From positions 3,596,001-3,660,000 of the forward strand of contig NZ_CP084580.1 of assembly GCF_021869765.1 (NCBI RefSeq): DNA of 64,000 bases, given 5' to 3'. The DNA comes from Chryseobacterium sp. MEBOG06. Lineage in GTDB: Bacteria > Bacteroidota > Bacteroidia > Flavobacteriales > Weeksellaceae. A model generated the notes under the pieces. It made no database searches, had not been told where the DNA came from, and saw only the letters and a list, made by a program, of their open reading frames with translations. Each line of letters starts with the position of its first letter. Positions within the stretch are counted from its first letter, which is position 1. The position numbers and the translations under genes were made by a program. Positions 9,378 through 18,125 of this stretch are shown piece after piece.

Positions 9378-10765
9378 TGAGCAATAATATTAGGTTTGTT
9401 AAATTTTCAACTCTTTATAATTGGGATGTAAAACAGTTTGTCGAAAGCTCTTCTATTTATACAGATAATTTAAAAATAGTTCCTTTTAAACAATTTGCAC
9501 GACCCGCAAGTTTAAATCGTATCCACATTCAAGATGATGAGGACTATAAAATTTTAGGTGTTAGATCTTATGGTTTCGGAGCGTATGTAAACAGAAAAGT
9601 AAAAGGTAAATCCTTAAAAATGAAGGTTTATCAACAGGTAAAATCTAATCATCTTTATTGGTGTAAAGTAGATACAAAAAATGGTGCATTTGGAATAATA
9701 ACAGAAGAAATATCAGATGGTGTAGCTTCTTCCAATATGACCCTAGCTGAGTTAGATTTAAGTGTTATTAACCCTGATTTTCTTCAAATTTTCTTTAAGA
9801 GCAAGAAGTTTAATGAGTACATGGATAGTTTTGTTACCGGAACTACCAATAGAAAATATATTAGACCAAGTCAAATTTTTGAAGATATAAAAATTCCGCT
9901 CCCTCCGTTAAATGATGAAGATGCTAAGATAAAAAGCATTTCTAATGAGATAACTCAGAAAAAATTAGTAGATTCTTATTTTAAAAAAATAGAAGAAGCA
10001 GAGATAGCAAAAATAAATGCACAAGACACAGAAAAGAAGATTGAAGAATATTTGTTTGAAGAACTTGGTATAAATGAAATAAATCATCGGGATAGTAATT
10101 ATGGTCTAAGTTTTATTAGGTTCAAAAATCTCACAAAATGGAGTGTGAATGACATATCCAAAAAAGCATTGCTCAACTCCTCTATTTATCCAAATAAAAA
10201 ATTAAAAGATGTTGTTGAAATAAACCCAACAACTAGTTTTTTAAAATTTGATACAGAAACAGAGACTGCATTTATACCCATGGTTAATATTTCCGATATA
10301 GAAGGAAAAGTAATTAAATATAATAAAGGTTATGTTGGAAAATCAAAAGGATATACAAAATTTATTGATGGAGATTTGCTTTGGGCAAGAATCACTCCTT
10401 GCATGGAAAATGGTAAATCGGCAATTGTAAATAATATGCCAAATAATATAGGTTATGGTTCAACAGAGTATCACATCATTAGAAGTAATGATGAAACTTT
10501 TTTAGAATATATACATTTTCTCTTAAGATTAAATCTAGTTCTACAAGATGCAAAATTACACTTTACAGGTTCAGCAGGGCAGCAGAGAGTGCCAAAGTCT
10601 TATTTGGAAAATTTAGAAATTCCAATACCTCCAAGTAATATACAAGAAACTATAGTAAAAACTATCATCAAACTCAAAGAAGATATTAAATCATATCGCA
10701 GTTTAGAATCTAGTTTAAGAAAAGATGCTCTCTGGGATTTTGAAAAAAAAATATTTAAAAACTGA
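9371..10765 (+). CDS. restriction-modification specificity subunit (HsdS-like)
   Basis: This 464-residue protein has the two-repeat plan of HsdS. One target recognition domain covers about residues 1-185, a helical spacer follows (about 190-235, rich in lysine and glutamate), and a second target recognition domain covers about 250-440 with its own short C-terminal helix. Each half ends in a typical segment (IKIPLPPL and LEIPIPPS). It would direct the upstream nuclease-methyltransferase to a bipartite DNA site. ATG 9371 lies inside the upstream gene; a second in-frame ATG at 9377 overlaps the upstream stop as TAATG and may be the true start. The recognition sequence cannot be predicted here. 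Confidence 0.88.
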   Translation: MVMSNNIRFVKFSTLYNWDVKQFVESSSIYTDNLKIVPFKQFARPASLNRIHIQDDEDYKILGVRSYGFGAYVNRKVKGKSLKMKVYQQVKSNHLYWCKVDTKNGAFGIITEEISDGVASSNMTLAELDLSVINPDFLQIFFKSKKFNEYMDSFVTGTTNRKYIRPSQIFEDIKIPLPPLNDEDAKIKSISNEITQKKLVDSYFKKIEEAEIAKINAQDTEKKIEEYLFEELGINEINHRDSNYGLSFIRFKNLTKWSVNDISKKALLNSSIYPNKKLKDVVEINPTTSFLKFDTETETAFIPMVNISDIEGKVIKYNKGYVGKSKGYTKFIDGDLLWARITPCMENGKSAIVNNMPNNIGYGSTEYHIIRSNDETFLEYIHFLLRLNLVLQDAKLHFTGSAGQQRVPKSYLENLEIPIPPSNIQETIVKTIIKLKEDIKSYRSLESSLRKDALWDFEKKIFKN

Positions 10766-11223
10766 TGAAGCAAAAAACGATCATACAAGTTTGGGGTGCC
10801 CAAGATGGAGGAAAATCAGGAACAATTAAGATTCTTAAAGAAGAATTGATCAGATTCTATATAAATTCTTCACATACATATTCATTACCATTACCATCAG
10901 GTGAGATTTCAGATGTATTAATGTGTAACGGATTTAAAATAGGTGTAGAAAGTATGGGGGATTATTTACATCTTTGGAACTTACACAATAGACTAAATGA
11001 TTATATACTTCAACATAATTGTGACATCATTATTTACGCTAGTAGAGTTTATAATGATGTATCAAAACATATAGCACATTTAGCTAATATTCATAATTAT
11101 AGATTACTAAAAGTCACTAATTATAGAGGTGACGAACCTCCTTTTATACAAGATGAGCTTAATCAACTATCAGCTCAGCATCTTTTAAATTTAGTTGATC
11201 AGATTATAACAGGTAAAATTTAG
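10765..11223 (+). CDS. small P-loop NTPase-like protein of the defence operon
   Basis: This 152-residue protein opens with a beta strand followed by a Walker A motif, GAQDGGKS at residues 11-18 (GxxxxGKS). I cannot find a clear Walker B; DIIIYASR near residue 90 is a candidate strand. The size and layout resemble a small kinase-like or dethiobiotin-synthetase-like P-loop protein. Its start shares one base with the specificity gene stop, and the ATPase gene follows after three bases, so it is embedded in the defence unit. I do not know it as a standard part of either RM or Septu systems. Function unassigned. Confidence 0.7.
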   Translation: MKQKTIIQVWGAQDGGKSGTIKILKEELIRFYINSSHTYSLPLPSGEISDVLMCNGFKIGVESMGDYLHLWNLHNRLNDYILQHNCDIIIYASRVYNDVSKHIAHLANIHNYRLLKVTNYRGDEPPFIQDELNQLSAQHLLNLVDQIITGKI

Positions 11224-11226
11224 ACT

Positions 11227-12753
11227 ATGCAACTACTTAATTTATATATAAAAGACTATAAGTTGCTTTCAGATTTTGAAATTAACTTTACAGAAAAATA
11301 TCAAAATGAAGATACTTTTAATGTCATTATTGGAGAGAATGGTGCTGGCAAGACAACTTTATTAGAAGGAATATTAAGGATATTTGGAAGCCTATACGAA
11401 GCAAATACCTTACAAGATATTGAGAAAAAAATCAAGTCACTTGATTTTAAATTTACTTTATCATACTTTATCAGAGCTGAAAGAGTATTAGAAGAAACCT
11501 TAGTTTCTCAAGATTCTAGAGTTGACTATGTAAAACTACAGTTTAGTAATATTGATAGAAATTGGATAACACTTGAGTATACTGATTCCGTTTTTAACAA
11601 TGATGATGTAAATAACTTTTTATTTAAAACACAGTATCTTATAAAAGATTTACTTCCTAAAAATGTAGTGCTTTATTATGCAGGTTTTGATGGCAGATTG
11701 AGTGGTTTAACACAAAAATTCACTTACGATTTTTTTAAAGACTGGCTTACATTTGTTAGTGAGGATAGTGATAAACAAAGTATTGGATTAAATATCAATG
11801 CTCCTATCTTTCATTTTAATCCTAATCAGTTTAATTTATTGCTTTTTAGTATCTTTTGTAAAGAAAGTGGAGACGTATATAAATTTATAAGAGAAAAATT
11901 TGGTATAGTAGGCTTTACCGATATTACTATTTTTCTAAAAAGTCCTAGTTGGGCCAAAGGTACAGTAAATGAATTTTGGGGAGCAGAAGGAATTATTAAA
12001 AATGCACTTGATAAATTTAGTAAAGCATCTCAAGAATCTGAGTTCCTAAAAAGAAGCATATCTCTTTCTTATTTCATTCCAGAGGTTCTATTTAAACTTT
12101 CTGGATATGATACAGATGACTCATTCACATCAGAAAAAGATATTTTTCAAACTCTGTTAGCATTAGATATAATGGGGTTATTGGATAGGATTCAAATTAC
12201 ATTAGTTAAAGAAATCACTTCAGAAAAGAACATTGAAATATCTAGTCAAGATTTAAGTGAGGGGGAAAAACAGCTTTTATCTATTTATGGATTAAAACAA
12301 ATTATTTCTACAAATGATGAAAGTTTATTCTTGTTTGACGAACCTGACACATTTTTACACCCAAAATGGAAGAAAGAATTCTTTAACAACTTATACTATA
12401 ATACACACGGAAATAAAGTTTCATTCAATGATTTTGATATTATAACAACTCATTCTCCTGAAATTATTGGAGGGATTGAGCACAATTCTTTCCTAAGAAG
12501 ATTAATAAAAGGCAAAGTCGCACAAAAAGACTTATACGTAAAAGGTCGTGATTACAACTCTATATTATTTGAAGCCTTTGATACAGAAAAAAGTTCAGAC
12601 ACTGGTAAAGATATTTTATCTTCTTTCTATAATTTTTTAGAAACTAATCAACTGGATAAAGCGAAACAGAAACTAGATGAAATAATAAATGATAGGGGGC
12701 TTGATGACATAGAAACTCAAAGAGCATTAGATAATTTTGATGATTATAATTAG
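11227..12753 (+). CDS. PtuA-like AAA/ABC ATPase (Septu-like)
   Basis: This 508-residue SMC/RecF-like ATPase has a Walker A G36-ENGAGKT, an ABC signature L343-SEGEKQ and a Walker B with LFLFDEPD at 367-374, followed by a switch histidine region (TTHSPE). A helical tail rich in Asp, Glu and Lys ends the protein. The next gene is an HNH nuclease of the type paired with such ATPases, which matches PtuA-PtuB of Septu anti-phage systems. In Septu the ATPase forms a complex that controls the nuclease. The assignment rests on motifs and gene pairing; a generic OLD-like ATPase is the alternative. Confidence 0.83.
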   Translation: MQLLNLYIKDYKLLSDFEINFTEKYQNEDTFNVIIGENGAGKTTLLEGILRIFGSLYEANTLQDIEKKIKSLDFKFTLSYFIRAERVLEETLVSQDSRVDYVKLQFSNIDRNWITLEYTDSVFNNDDVNNFLFKTQYLIKDLLPKNVVLYYAGFDGRLSGLTQKFTYDFFKDWLTFVSEDSDKQSIGLNINAPIFHFNPNQFNLLLFSIFCKESGDVYKFIREKFGIVGFTDITIFLKSPSWAKGTVNEFWGAEGIIKNALDKFSKASQESEFLKRSISLSYFIPEVLFKLSGYDTDDSFTSEKDIFQTLLALDIMGLLDRIQITLVKEITSEKNIEISSQDLSEGEKQLLSIYGLKQIISTNDESLFLFDEPDTFLHPKWKKEFFNNLYYNTHGNKVSFNDFDIITTHSPEIIGGIEHNSFLRRLIKGKVAQKDLYVKGRDYNSILFEAFDTEKSSDTGKDILSSFYNFLETNQLDKAKQKLDEIINDRGLDDIETQRALDNFDDYN

Positions 12754-12755
12754 GT

Positions 12756-13439
12756 ATGAAATATATTCAGAAAAAGATTTCCTTAGAGCCTAATACTTTG
12801 CTAGATTATAGAAATAATACCCCTGATCCTAAATCTTACGATGGCTTTGGAGATACTGATAACAAGCTAAAAATAGCGTTACTTATTGAACAAGGTTATT
12901 TGTGTGGCTATTGTATGAAAAAATTACGTGATGATAATGATATTTCTGTAGAACATTATATATCACAAAAAAAACATGATGACTCTCCTTTTTCTAAAAT
13001 AAAACATAAGAGAATGTCCTTAATTTACAACAACATGATTGGTGTTTGTATAAATAATGGAGAACATTGTGATAAAAGTAGAGGTAATACCCCATTTAAA
13101 ATTTTAAATCCTCATAATAAGATTTGTGAAAATTTAATAAATTATACTTTAGAAGGTAAAGTAATTGAAAAAAAATGTAGTAAAAGTCGTGATATTGAAT
13201 ATGATATTGAAGTACTAAAATTAAATTGTCCCTCTCTAAAAGATTTAAGAATAGCACTATGGGACGATGCAAAAAGAAAATTAATAAATAAACACCCTAA
13301 AGGTACTTGGACTAAAAAAATTATAGAAACTGAAAGACAAATTTACATGGATAAACATAATGGGAAATATAAGAGTTTTTGTAATTATATAATTTTCAGA
13401 TTTAATGTGCTACTTAAACTCCCTAAGTATAATCATTAA
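12756..13439 (+). CDS. PtuB-like HNH endonuclease (Septu-like)
   Basis: This 227-residue protein has the layout of the HNH family associated with ATPases (the TIGR02646 type). It has a zinc knuckle C50-GY-C53, the catalytic V-E-H67 segment, and a second knuckle with C98 and C105 followed by KSRGN. It follows the PtuA-like gene after two bases and probably forms the nuclease half of that complex. The C-terminal part is lysine-rich and may bind DNA. A strong terminator lies about 120 bases downstream, closing the five-gene unit. Confidence 0.83.
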   Translation: MKYIQKKISLEPNTLLDYRNNTPDPKSYDGFGDTDNKLKIALLIEQGYLCGYCMKKLRDDNDISVEHYISQKKHDDSPFSKIKHKRMSLIYNNMIGVCINNGEHCDKSRGNTPFKILNPHNKICENLINYTLEGKVIEKKCSKSRDIEYDIEVLKLNCPSLKDLRIALWDDAKRKLINKHPKGTWTKKIIETERQIYMDKHNGKYKSFCNYIIFRFNVLLKLPKYNH

Positions 13440-13561
13440 AATTGTTATAATTCTTTAAATTAAAAAACATCTTAAAATTTATGTATTTATTTCATTTAAT
13501 CTAGCCATCAAAAAACAAAATGAGTAATGAAGAAATTACACTAATTCATTCTCCTAAACAT

Positions 13562-13593
13562 AAAAAAGGTTCAGCACTTGCTGAACCTTTTTT
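13562..13593. terminator. bidirectional terminator between PtuB-like and XRE genes
   Basis: The GC-rich core GGTTCAGC / GCTGAACC (13568-13575 and 13580-13587) has a 4-base loop and is flanked by A6 and T6. It can stop the plus-strand defence unit and the minus-strand XRE gene. The same eight-base arms are used at 19600-19621. Confidence 0.92.
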
Positions 13594-13603
13594 ATATATT
13601 AAG

Positions 13604-14014
13604 CTATCCTTTCCCAATCAACCTCTCCAATCTCCCCATAATCTCATCCTTCTCCTTCAGCATCCTTTCATAAAGTTCCATCTTTTCTTCATGCATTTTA
13701 AGTATAGCTTCTACTGGATTAAAAACAGGATGTATATTAATTGCTGAAGCTCCTTCTTTGAAATCAGTAAAAGTATTAGAAATAATATTCACCGCCTGCT
13801 CCTCATCAAAATTCTGAAACGCTTCCACCGGAATTTTCAATACTTCAGAAATCCTTTTCAGTAAAGGGTCTTCAATGATTTCTTTCTGTTCCAGCAGAGA
13901 AACTTTCTTCTGGTTCCAGTCGTCCCCAAGGTCAAGGGCCAATGCTTCCTGCTTAATGCCCAGCATTTCCCTGAATCGTTTTACATTGCGTCCCTGATGT
14001 ATTTTTTGTTCCAT
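13604..14014 (-). CDS. XRE-type helix-turn-helix regulator
   Basis: This 136-residue protein has an N-terminal HTH_3 domain at about residues 8-65 (NVKRFREMLGIKQEALA, then a second helix and KVSLLEQKE), followed by an acidic linker and a C-terminal amphipathic helix ending in KEKDEIMGRLERLI, likely for dimerisation. It lies between two groups of defence genes but on the opposite strand. It may control one of them or its own promoter. Its codon choice resembles the chromosomal background more than the AT-rich defence genes. The regulated target is unknown. Confidence 0.82.
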   Translation of the reverse strand: MEQKIHQGRNVKRFREMLGIKQEALALDLGDDWNQKKVSLLEQKEIIEDPLLKRISEVLKIPVEAFQNFDEEQAVNIISNTFTDFKEGASAINIHPVFNPVEAILKMHEEKMELYERMLKEKDEIMGRLERLIGKG

Positions 14015-14312
14015 GATAAATCAACATTTATGAGGTTTAAATATAGAAAAATATTTGTAAAAACAGTCTCTAAAAACAAGCATAATTAAGATTTATATCC
14101 TTTTTGCTGCTTGCCTTACAACGAGCTTTAGAGTGATCTTCATTATTTTTCTTTTTATATAATCTTTTTTTCACTGGAAATACAAAAAATCTAAACCTCA
14201 TCACCCAATTTCCACAATCTGCTTAATGCCTATTGAAAAATTGCTATTGCGCTCATTTTTCAGACACAATACTCACTATATTTGGAAGTATCAACCCCCA
14301 AAATTACATTTT

Positions 14313-14825
14313 ATGGCACTAGACAATTTAATCAGTTTAAGTTTTTCAAATGATGAATTAAAGGCTATTGACGACGCAATTAAGTCTATACAAACCACCC
14401 TTTCAGGCAAGATGATCAACCTTACCCCGGAAGAGCGGCAGCAGTATGGGAGGATTGCTGAGCAGAACAAGCTTTTTGTGAACAAAGCCAAAAACTACAT
14501 GGAGCAATACCCTAATCTGGTTCCTGCATTTATTGACAAAGCAGAGTTTGACAAGGATTATGCTGCCAGAGAGCAAATAGAACAGCGGTTGCAGCTTTTA
14601 AACTCATTGAACGAGCAGTTTACAGATACCAAAACCCTGCTGGATCATGACAACTACCACAATGCCATCAGTTTTTACAGAAATATTAGATTCCTTTCCG
14701 GAGAAAACGTACCGGGTACCAATGTGATCTATGAAGACATGAAACAGTTCTTCATAACCTCATCCCCCACCACCCCCGAAGCTCCACAGCGTCCCGCAGA
14801 CAACAGTGGCAGCCAACCCCAATAA
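14313..14825 (+). CDS. conserved hypothetical helical protein
   Basis: The gene encodes about 170 residues from ATG 14313. The reading frame is open back to ATG 14226, but the added 29 residues look non-coding, so the internal start is preferred. The sequence is predicted to be mostly helical and soluble (SNDELKAIDDAIKSIQ, later YAAREQIEQRLQLLN) and ends in a proline-rich tail. It has no signal peptide and no motif I know. Similar stand-alone proteins occur in flavobacteria without a known role. A terminator follows 26 bases after the stop. Confidence 0.6.
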   Translation: MALDNLISLSFSNDELKAIDDAIKSIQTTLSGKMINLTPEERQQYGRIAEQNKLFVNKAKNYMEQYPNLVPAFIDKAEFDKDYAAREQIEQRLQLLNSLNEQFTDTKTLLDHDNYHNAISFYRNIRFLSGENVPGTNVIYEDMKQFFITSSPTTPEAPQRPADNSGSQPQ

Positions 14826-14851
14826 ATATTGAGTATAATAATGGTAACCAG

Positions 14852-14875
14852 AGCACGTGAAGACGTGCTTTTTTT
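14852..14875 (+). terminator. rho-independent terminator
   Basis: The 7-base arms AGCACGT (14852-14858) and ACGTGCT (14863-14869) enclose a 4-base loop and are followed by seven Ts. It ends the hypothetical gene upstream. Confidence 0.9.
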
Positions 14876-14899
14876 ATGAAAACAGCCCCAGAACAGCCT

Positions 14900-15115
14900 G
14901 TAGACCGTTCCGAAGTCCCTCGAGAGACTATGACAAGGGGCTCGGGCTACTTACATAAGGGGGTAGAGCCTCTTCGCAAGTCCCTTTAGCCCCTTATCTA
15001 ACCGGGTTTACCCCCTTGGGTAAGGGGGTACAGCCCCTTCATCAAGGGGGGTGGAGACCGTTCAGAAGTAGCTATAGAGGGTTATTGAAGGGGGTGGAGG
15101 CACTTTGGAATACAG
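14900..15115. repeat. degenerate ~22-bp tandem repeat array, G/C-rich
   Basis: About ten head-to-tail units of 20-22 bases can be aligned, starting near 14900, 14921, 14941, 14963, 14985, 15006, 15028, 15051, 15073 and 15094. A loose consensus is GTAGAGCCNNTTCNNAAGGGG. Individual units differ strongly, but the spacing and the GGGG ends are kept. A 22-base period is not a multiple of three and every frame meets stops, so it is not coding. It stands out in composition from the AT-rich DNA around it. It lies between a terminator and the mcrBC promoter region. Confidence 0.7.
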
Positions 15116-15386
15116 TAGGAACATTTCTTATTAAGTATATAGTAATTATTCTACAAAATTTACGTTTTCCCGTAAGTAGAAAATAAAGATTTTCCTTATT
15201 ATTGTAGCTAATAAGACTACAAATCCATGAAAACTACATTATCCAAAACATAATATACTTCTTCCATAGAATAGATCAAAATCTAAAATTCAGAATCCCC
15301 CCTATCTTTTAATAATAATAGTATTCTTTATTTCCAGAATTCCATATGAAATCTGAGATAAAAAACAGTACAATAAACTCCACATT

Positions 15387-18125
15387 ATGACAACCAAAGA
15401 ATATTTAAATTCTTTTAATAAAAGTTTTGAAGAAATAAAAGCCCAATACGAAGACGCTTTCAATGAAACTGTAGAAACTGAAAAAAGAGTTAGTTGGTTC
15501 TCTCCTCTTGAAGAAAAATTACACCTACTACAAAATCCATCCGTTGAAAATATTATCATAGAGGTCATCCGAAAAATACAATCTGATGATTTATTTGATG
15601 CTAATGATACAGAGAACTTGTCACTTTATATTGCTAAGATTAATTCAATTGTAAAAGTTGCAGATCGTATTAATAATTTTAAAGAAGGAACTGTACTTTC
15701 CGAGAACAAAACTTTACAATTATTTAAATTGTTCAATGCCATTAAAAATTGCGATACTTTAGAAGACCTTACTCTAGAATTGAATCAAAATTTAAGATCT
15801 TTTATACCTCATCTTTTTTCGATTATAAAGCATTGCCAAGCGCCTGATCAATTCCCTATTTATTACAAATTTTGGAGAAATATTTGCCAAGAGGTACTCA
15901 ATATAAAAAATGATTATACTTCTATCTGCTCATTCTACCAGAGTTTTCCTCTTGAAGATAGAAGCATGCTAGCCACCAGCTATTTTGGAACTCTAGCCAA
16001 AATCATGATATTGGATCTTACAAGTAATACCCAGATAAATGCCAAAGAGGTCTCAAGCTATCTCCGGAAAAATGTAATAAACCTAGAAGGTCACCTTGAA
16101 ATGCTAGATGAGGCAGACCATATCATTAATTCTAATAGTCCCATCAAGTACTGGCTATATGCGCCAGGAGAGAATGCATACAAATGGGACGAATTTTATA
16201 AAAATGGAATAATGGCCTTAGGGTGGGATGATCTTGGAGATTTGAATCAATATCAAACCAAAAAAGAGATTAATGATAAACTGGTAGAAGTATATGGTGG
16301 TAACGCTAATAAGCCACATGATTCCGCTGCCAATTTTGATTTTAAAAACACCATTAATATAGGAGATATCATTGTTGTAAAAAGAGGACGCAGTGTATTG
16401 CTTGGCTATGGAGAGGTAAAAAGCGAATATTCCTTTGATGATGAAAAAGATGATTATAAACATTGTCGTACAATAGAATGGAAAGGAAGAGGAGAATGGA
16501 CTATTGATGAATGGCTAGCTCTGAAAACATTAACCCAAATCAGTGAAAACAACTACCAATCATTATTAAATAAAATGAGCACCAATATGATAATTAATTA
16601 CAAAGATCAATATAAATCTTGGCTTGAAAAAGGCAATGAGAAAGAAACAGGAAAAGCAGTATCCTATATAAAAGCCATAGACATTTTATCTCAAAAAACG
16701 AATCAAGAAATTTTTGAAAACAATAATATAGAAGATTTATTGTCCTTGTACAAGGATACAATAGCAGAGCAAAAAAAACCAGAAGGTAAATACTATCATC
16801 CAGAAGCCCCATCCTATGGATTAAATGGTTATTATTCTGCTGCCATTGGAGAGTATGTAAAGTTTCATCAATCTCTACAAATAAAAAAAGAAGAAAGCCA
16901 ACACCTAAATCTTTTAGAATACAAAAAGCAAATCATTCTACAAGGTCCTCCCGGAACTGGAAAAACCAGACAGGCAAAAGAATTAGCCACTCAGTTATTA
17001 AAACTTAAGAATGTTAAGGAATTGAAAGACCATCCGCAGTTTAAACTCATTCAATTTCATCCCAGCTATACGTATGAGGATTTTGTAAGAGGAATTGTAG
17101 CCAAACCAGATGAGGAAGGAAATGGTATTATCTATGAGGCTGAGAATAAAGTACTAGGAGACTTTATCAAAAAAGCATGTGATCATACTCAGCAAACAGG
17201 GATAGTTTCCAATTCAATATGGATGGAAGAAATGTTTGAAGATTTTAAAAATTCTATTGAAGAAGAATTGATTGCCAATGATTATAAAATAAAACTTACC
17301 AATAAGCTCTATCTAACCCATGTGGGTGAAAGTTCTTTCCACATCTCAAGTGATGGATGGAAGGGTGATCGTTTAAAATTTAGTGAAATAAAGAAGCTTT
17401 ATAATTATCAGATTACAAGTAGAGATCAAACTAAACAACATGATGATCTTGCTAAGTCAGTATATCATAGGACAGCATATTATTTTCCGATCGTAGAAAA
17501 ATTAAGAGCATTTTTAAAGGATAAACCTGCCCCTACTCCAGCTAATAATGAGCCATCATCTGATTCAACAGAAAATTATGTATTAGTAATTGACGAAATA
17601 AACCGTGCTAACCTATCTTCTGTTCTTGGAGAACTCATCTATGCCCTTGAATATAGAGGTAAGGCGGTGGAAAGTGTTTATGAGGTAGATGGTAAAAGAG
17701 ATTTAATTCTCCCTCCCAATCTATATATCATTGGCACCATGAATACCGCAGACCGAAGTGTGGGACATATTGATTATGCTATAAGAAGACGTTTTGCTTT
17801 CGTCAATATCCTGCCTAAAGATTTGAACGGAGACCATAGCATCCATTTTAATAGTCCCGATTTTGAAAAAGTATCTCAATTATTCACAACAAAAAATGTA
17901 AGCAGTGAATTTGAAATTAACGACGTTCAACTAGGTCATAGTTATTTCATTGCTCCAAAAGAAGATCCGGAAAATCATCAGAAGAGAGATGAAATCTTTA
18001 GAATGAAAATGAATTACGAAGTAGTGCCTATTTTATTAGAATATGTAAAAGACGGAGTTCTTGTTGGGACTCATGAAAATCAAAATATTAAAGATTACAT
18101 CAACACCCTGAAACTGAGCAATTAA
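15387..18125 (+). CDS. mcrB: McrB-like AAA+ restriction NTPase with PUA/EVE-like domain
   Basis: This 912-residue protein is the motor and modified-base reader of a McrBC-type type IV restriction system. The C-terminal AAA+ domain has Walker A G520-PPGTGKT, Walker B with D736-E737 (VLVIDEIN) and the McrB hallmark N786-TADRS. Residues about 252-375 (WLYAPGENAYKW onward to the GRGEW segment) look like an EVE/PUA-type fold that could bind modified DNA bases. The first 250 residues are helical and unassigned. Escherichia coli McrB is about 460 residues, so this is a large variant with a different reader. It shares one base with mcrC. It should cut foreign DNA carrying modified cytosines; the exact modification is unknown. 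Confidence 0.9.
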   Translation: MTTKEYLNSFNKSFEEIKAQYEDAFNETVETEKRVSWFSPLEEKLHLLQNPSVENIIIEVIRKIQSDDLFDANDTENLSLYIAKINSIVKVADRINNFKEGTVLSENKTLQLFKLFNAIKNCDTLEDLTLELNQNLRSFIPHLFSIIKHCQAPDQFPIYYKFWRNICQEVLNIKNDYTSICSFYQSFPLEDRSMLATSYFGTLAKIMILDLTSNTQINAKEVSSYLRKNVINLEGHLEMLDEADHIINSNSPIKYWLYAPGENAYKWDEFYKNGIMALGWDDLGDLNQYQTKKEINDKLVEVYGGNANKPHDSAANFDFKNTINIGDIIVVKRGRSVLLGYGEVKSEYSFDDEKDDYKHCRTIEWKGRGEWTIDEWLALKTLTQISENNYQSLLNKMSTNMIINYKDQYKSWLEKGNEKETGKAVSYIKAIDILSQKTNQEIFENNNIEDLLSLYKDTIAEQKKPEGKYYHPEAPSYGLNGYYSAAIGEYVKFHQSLQIKKEESQHLNLLEYKKQIILQGPPGTGKTRQAKELATQLLKLKNVKELKDHPQFKLIQFHPSYTYEDFVRGIVAKPDEEGNGIIYEAENKVLGDFIKKACDHTQQTGIVSNSIWMEEMFEDFKNSIEEELIANDYKIKLTNKLYLTHVGESSFHISSDGWKGDRLKFSEIKKLYNYQITSRDQTKQHDDLAKSVYHRTAYYFPIVEKLRAFLKDKPAPTPANNEPSSDSTENYVLVIDEINRANLSSVLGELIYALEYRGKAVESVYEVDGKRDLILPPNLYIIGTMNTADRSVGHIDYAIRRRFAFVNILPKDLNGDHSIHFNSPDFEKVSQLFTTKNVSSEFEINDVQLGHSYFIAPKEDPENHQKRDEIFRMKMNYEVVPILLEYVKDGVLVGTHENQNIKDYINTLKLSN

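Larger units (their letters stand above)
14826..15386. other. intergenic region upstream of mcrBC
   Basis: This 561-base stretch has no credible gene. It contains, in order, a terminator, the ~22-bp repeat array (14900-15115), and about 270 bases of AT-rich DNA that should hold the mcrBC promoter. Near 15150-15181 there is an imperfect hairpin with TTACG and CGTAA arms. No perfect TAnnTTTG box was found just before 15387. Confidence 0.6.

Noticed and set aside
13520..13747. A 75-codon plus-strand open frame after the PtuB-like gene
   Set aside because: It runs through the terminator hairpin at 13562-13593 and over the antisense of the XRE gene; its peptide is low-complexity and has no recognisable domain.
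14900..15115. CRISPR array
   Set aside because: The units are about 22 bases, contiguous and degenerate, with no separate conserved repeats and unique spacers, and no cas genes are present.
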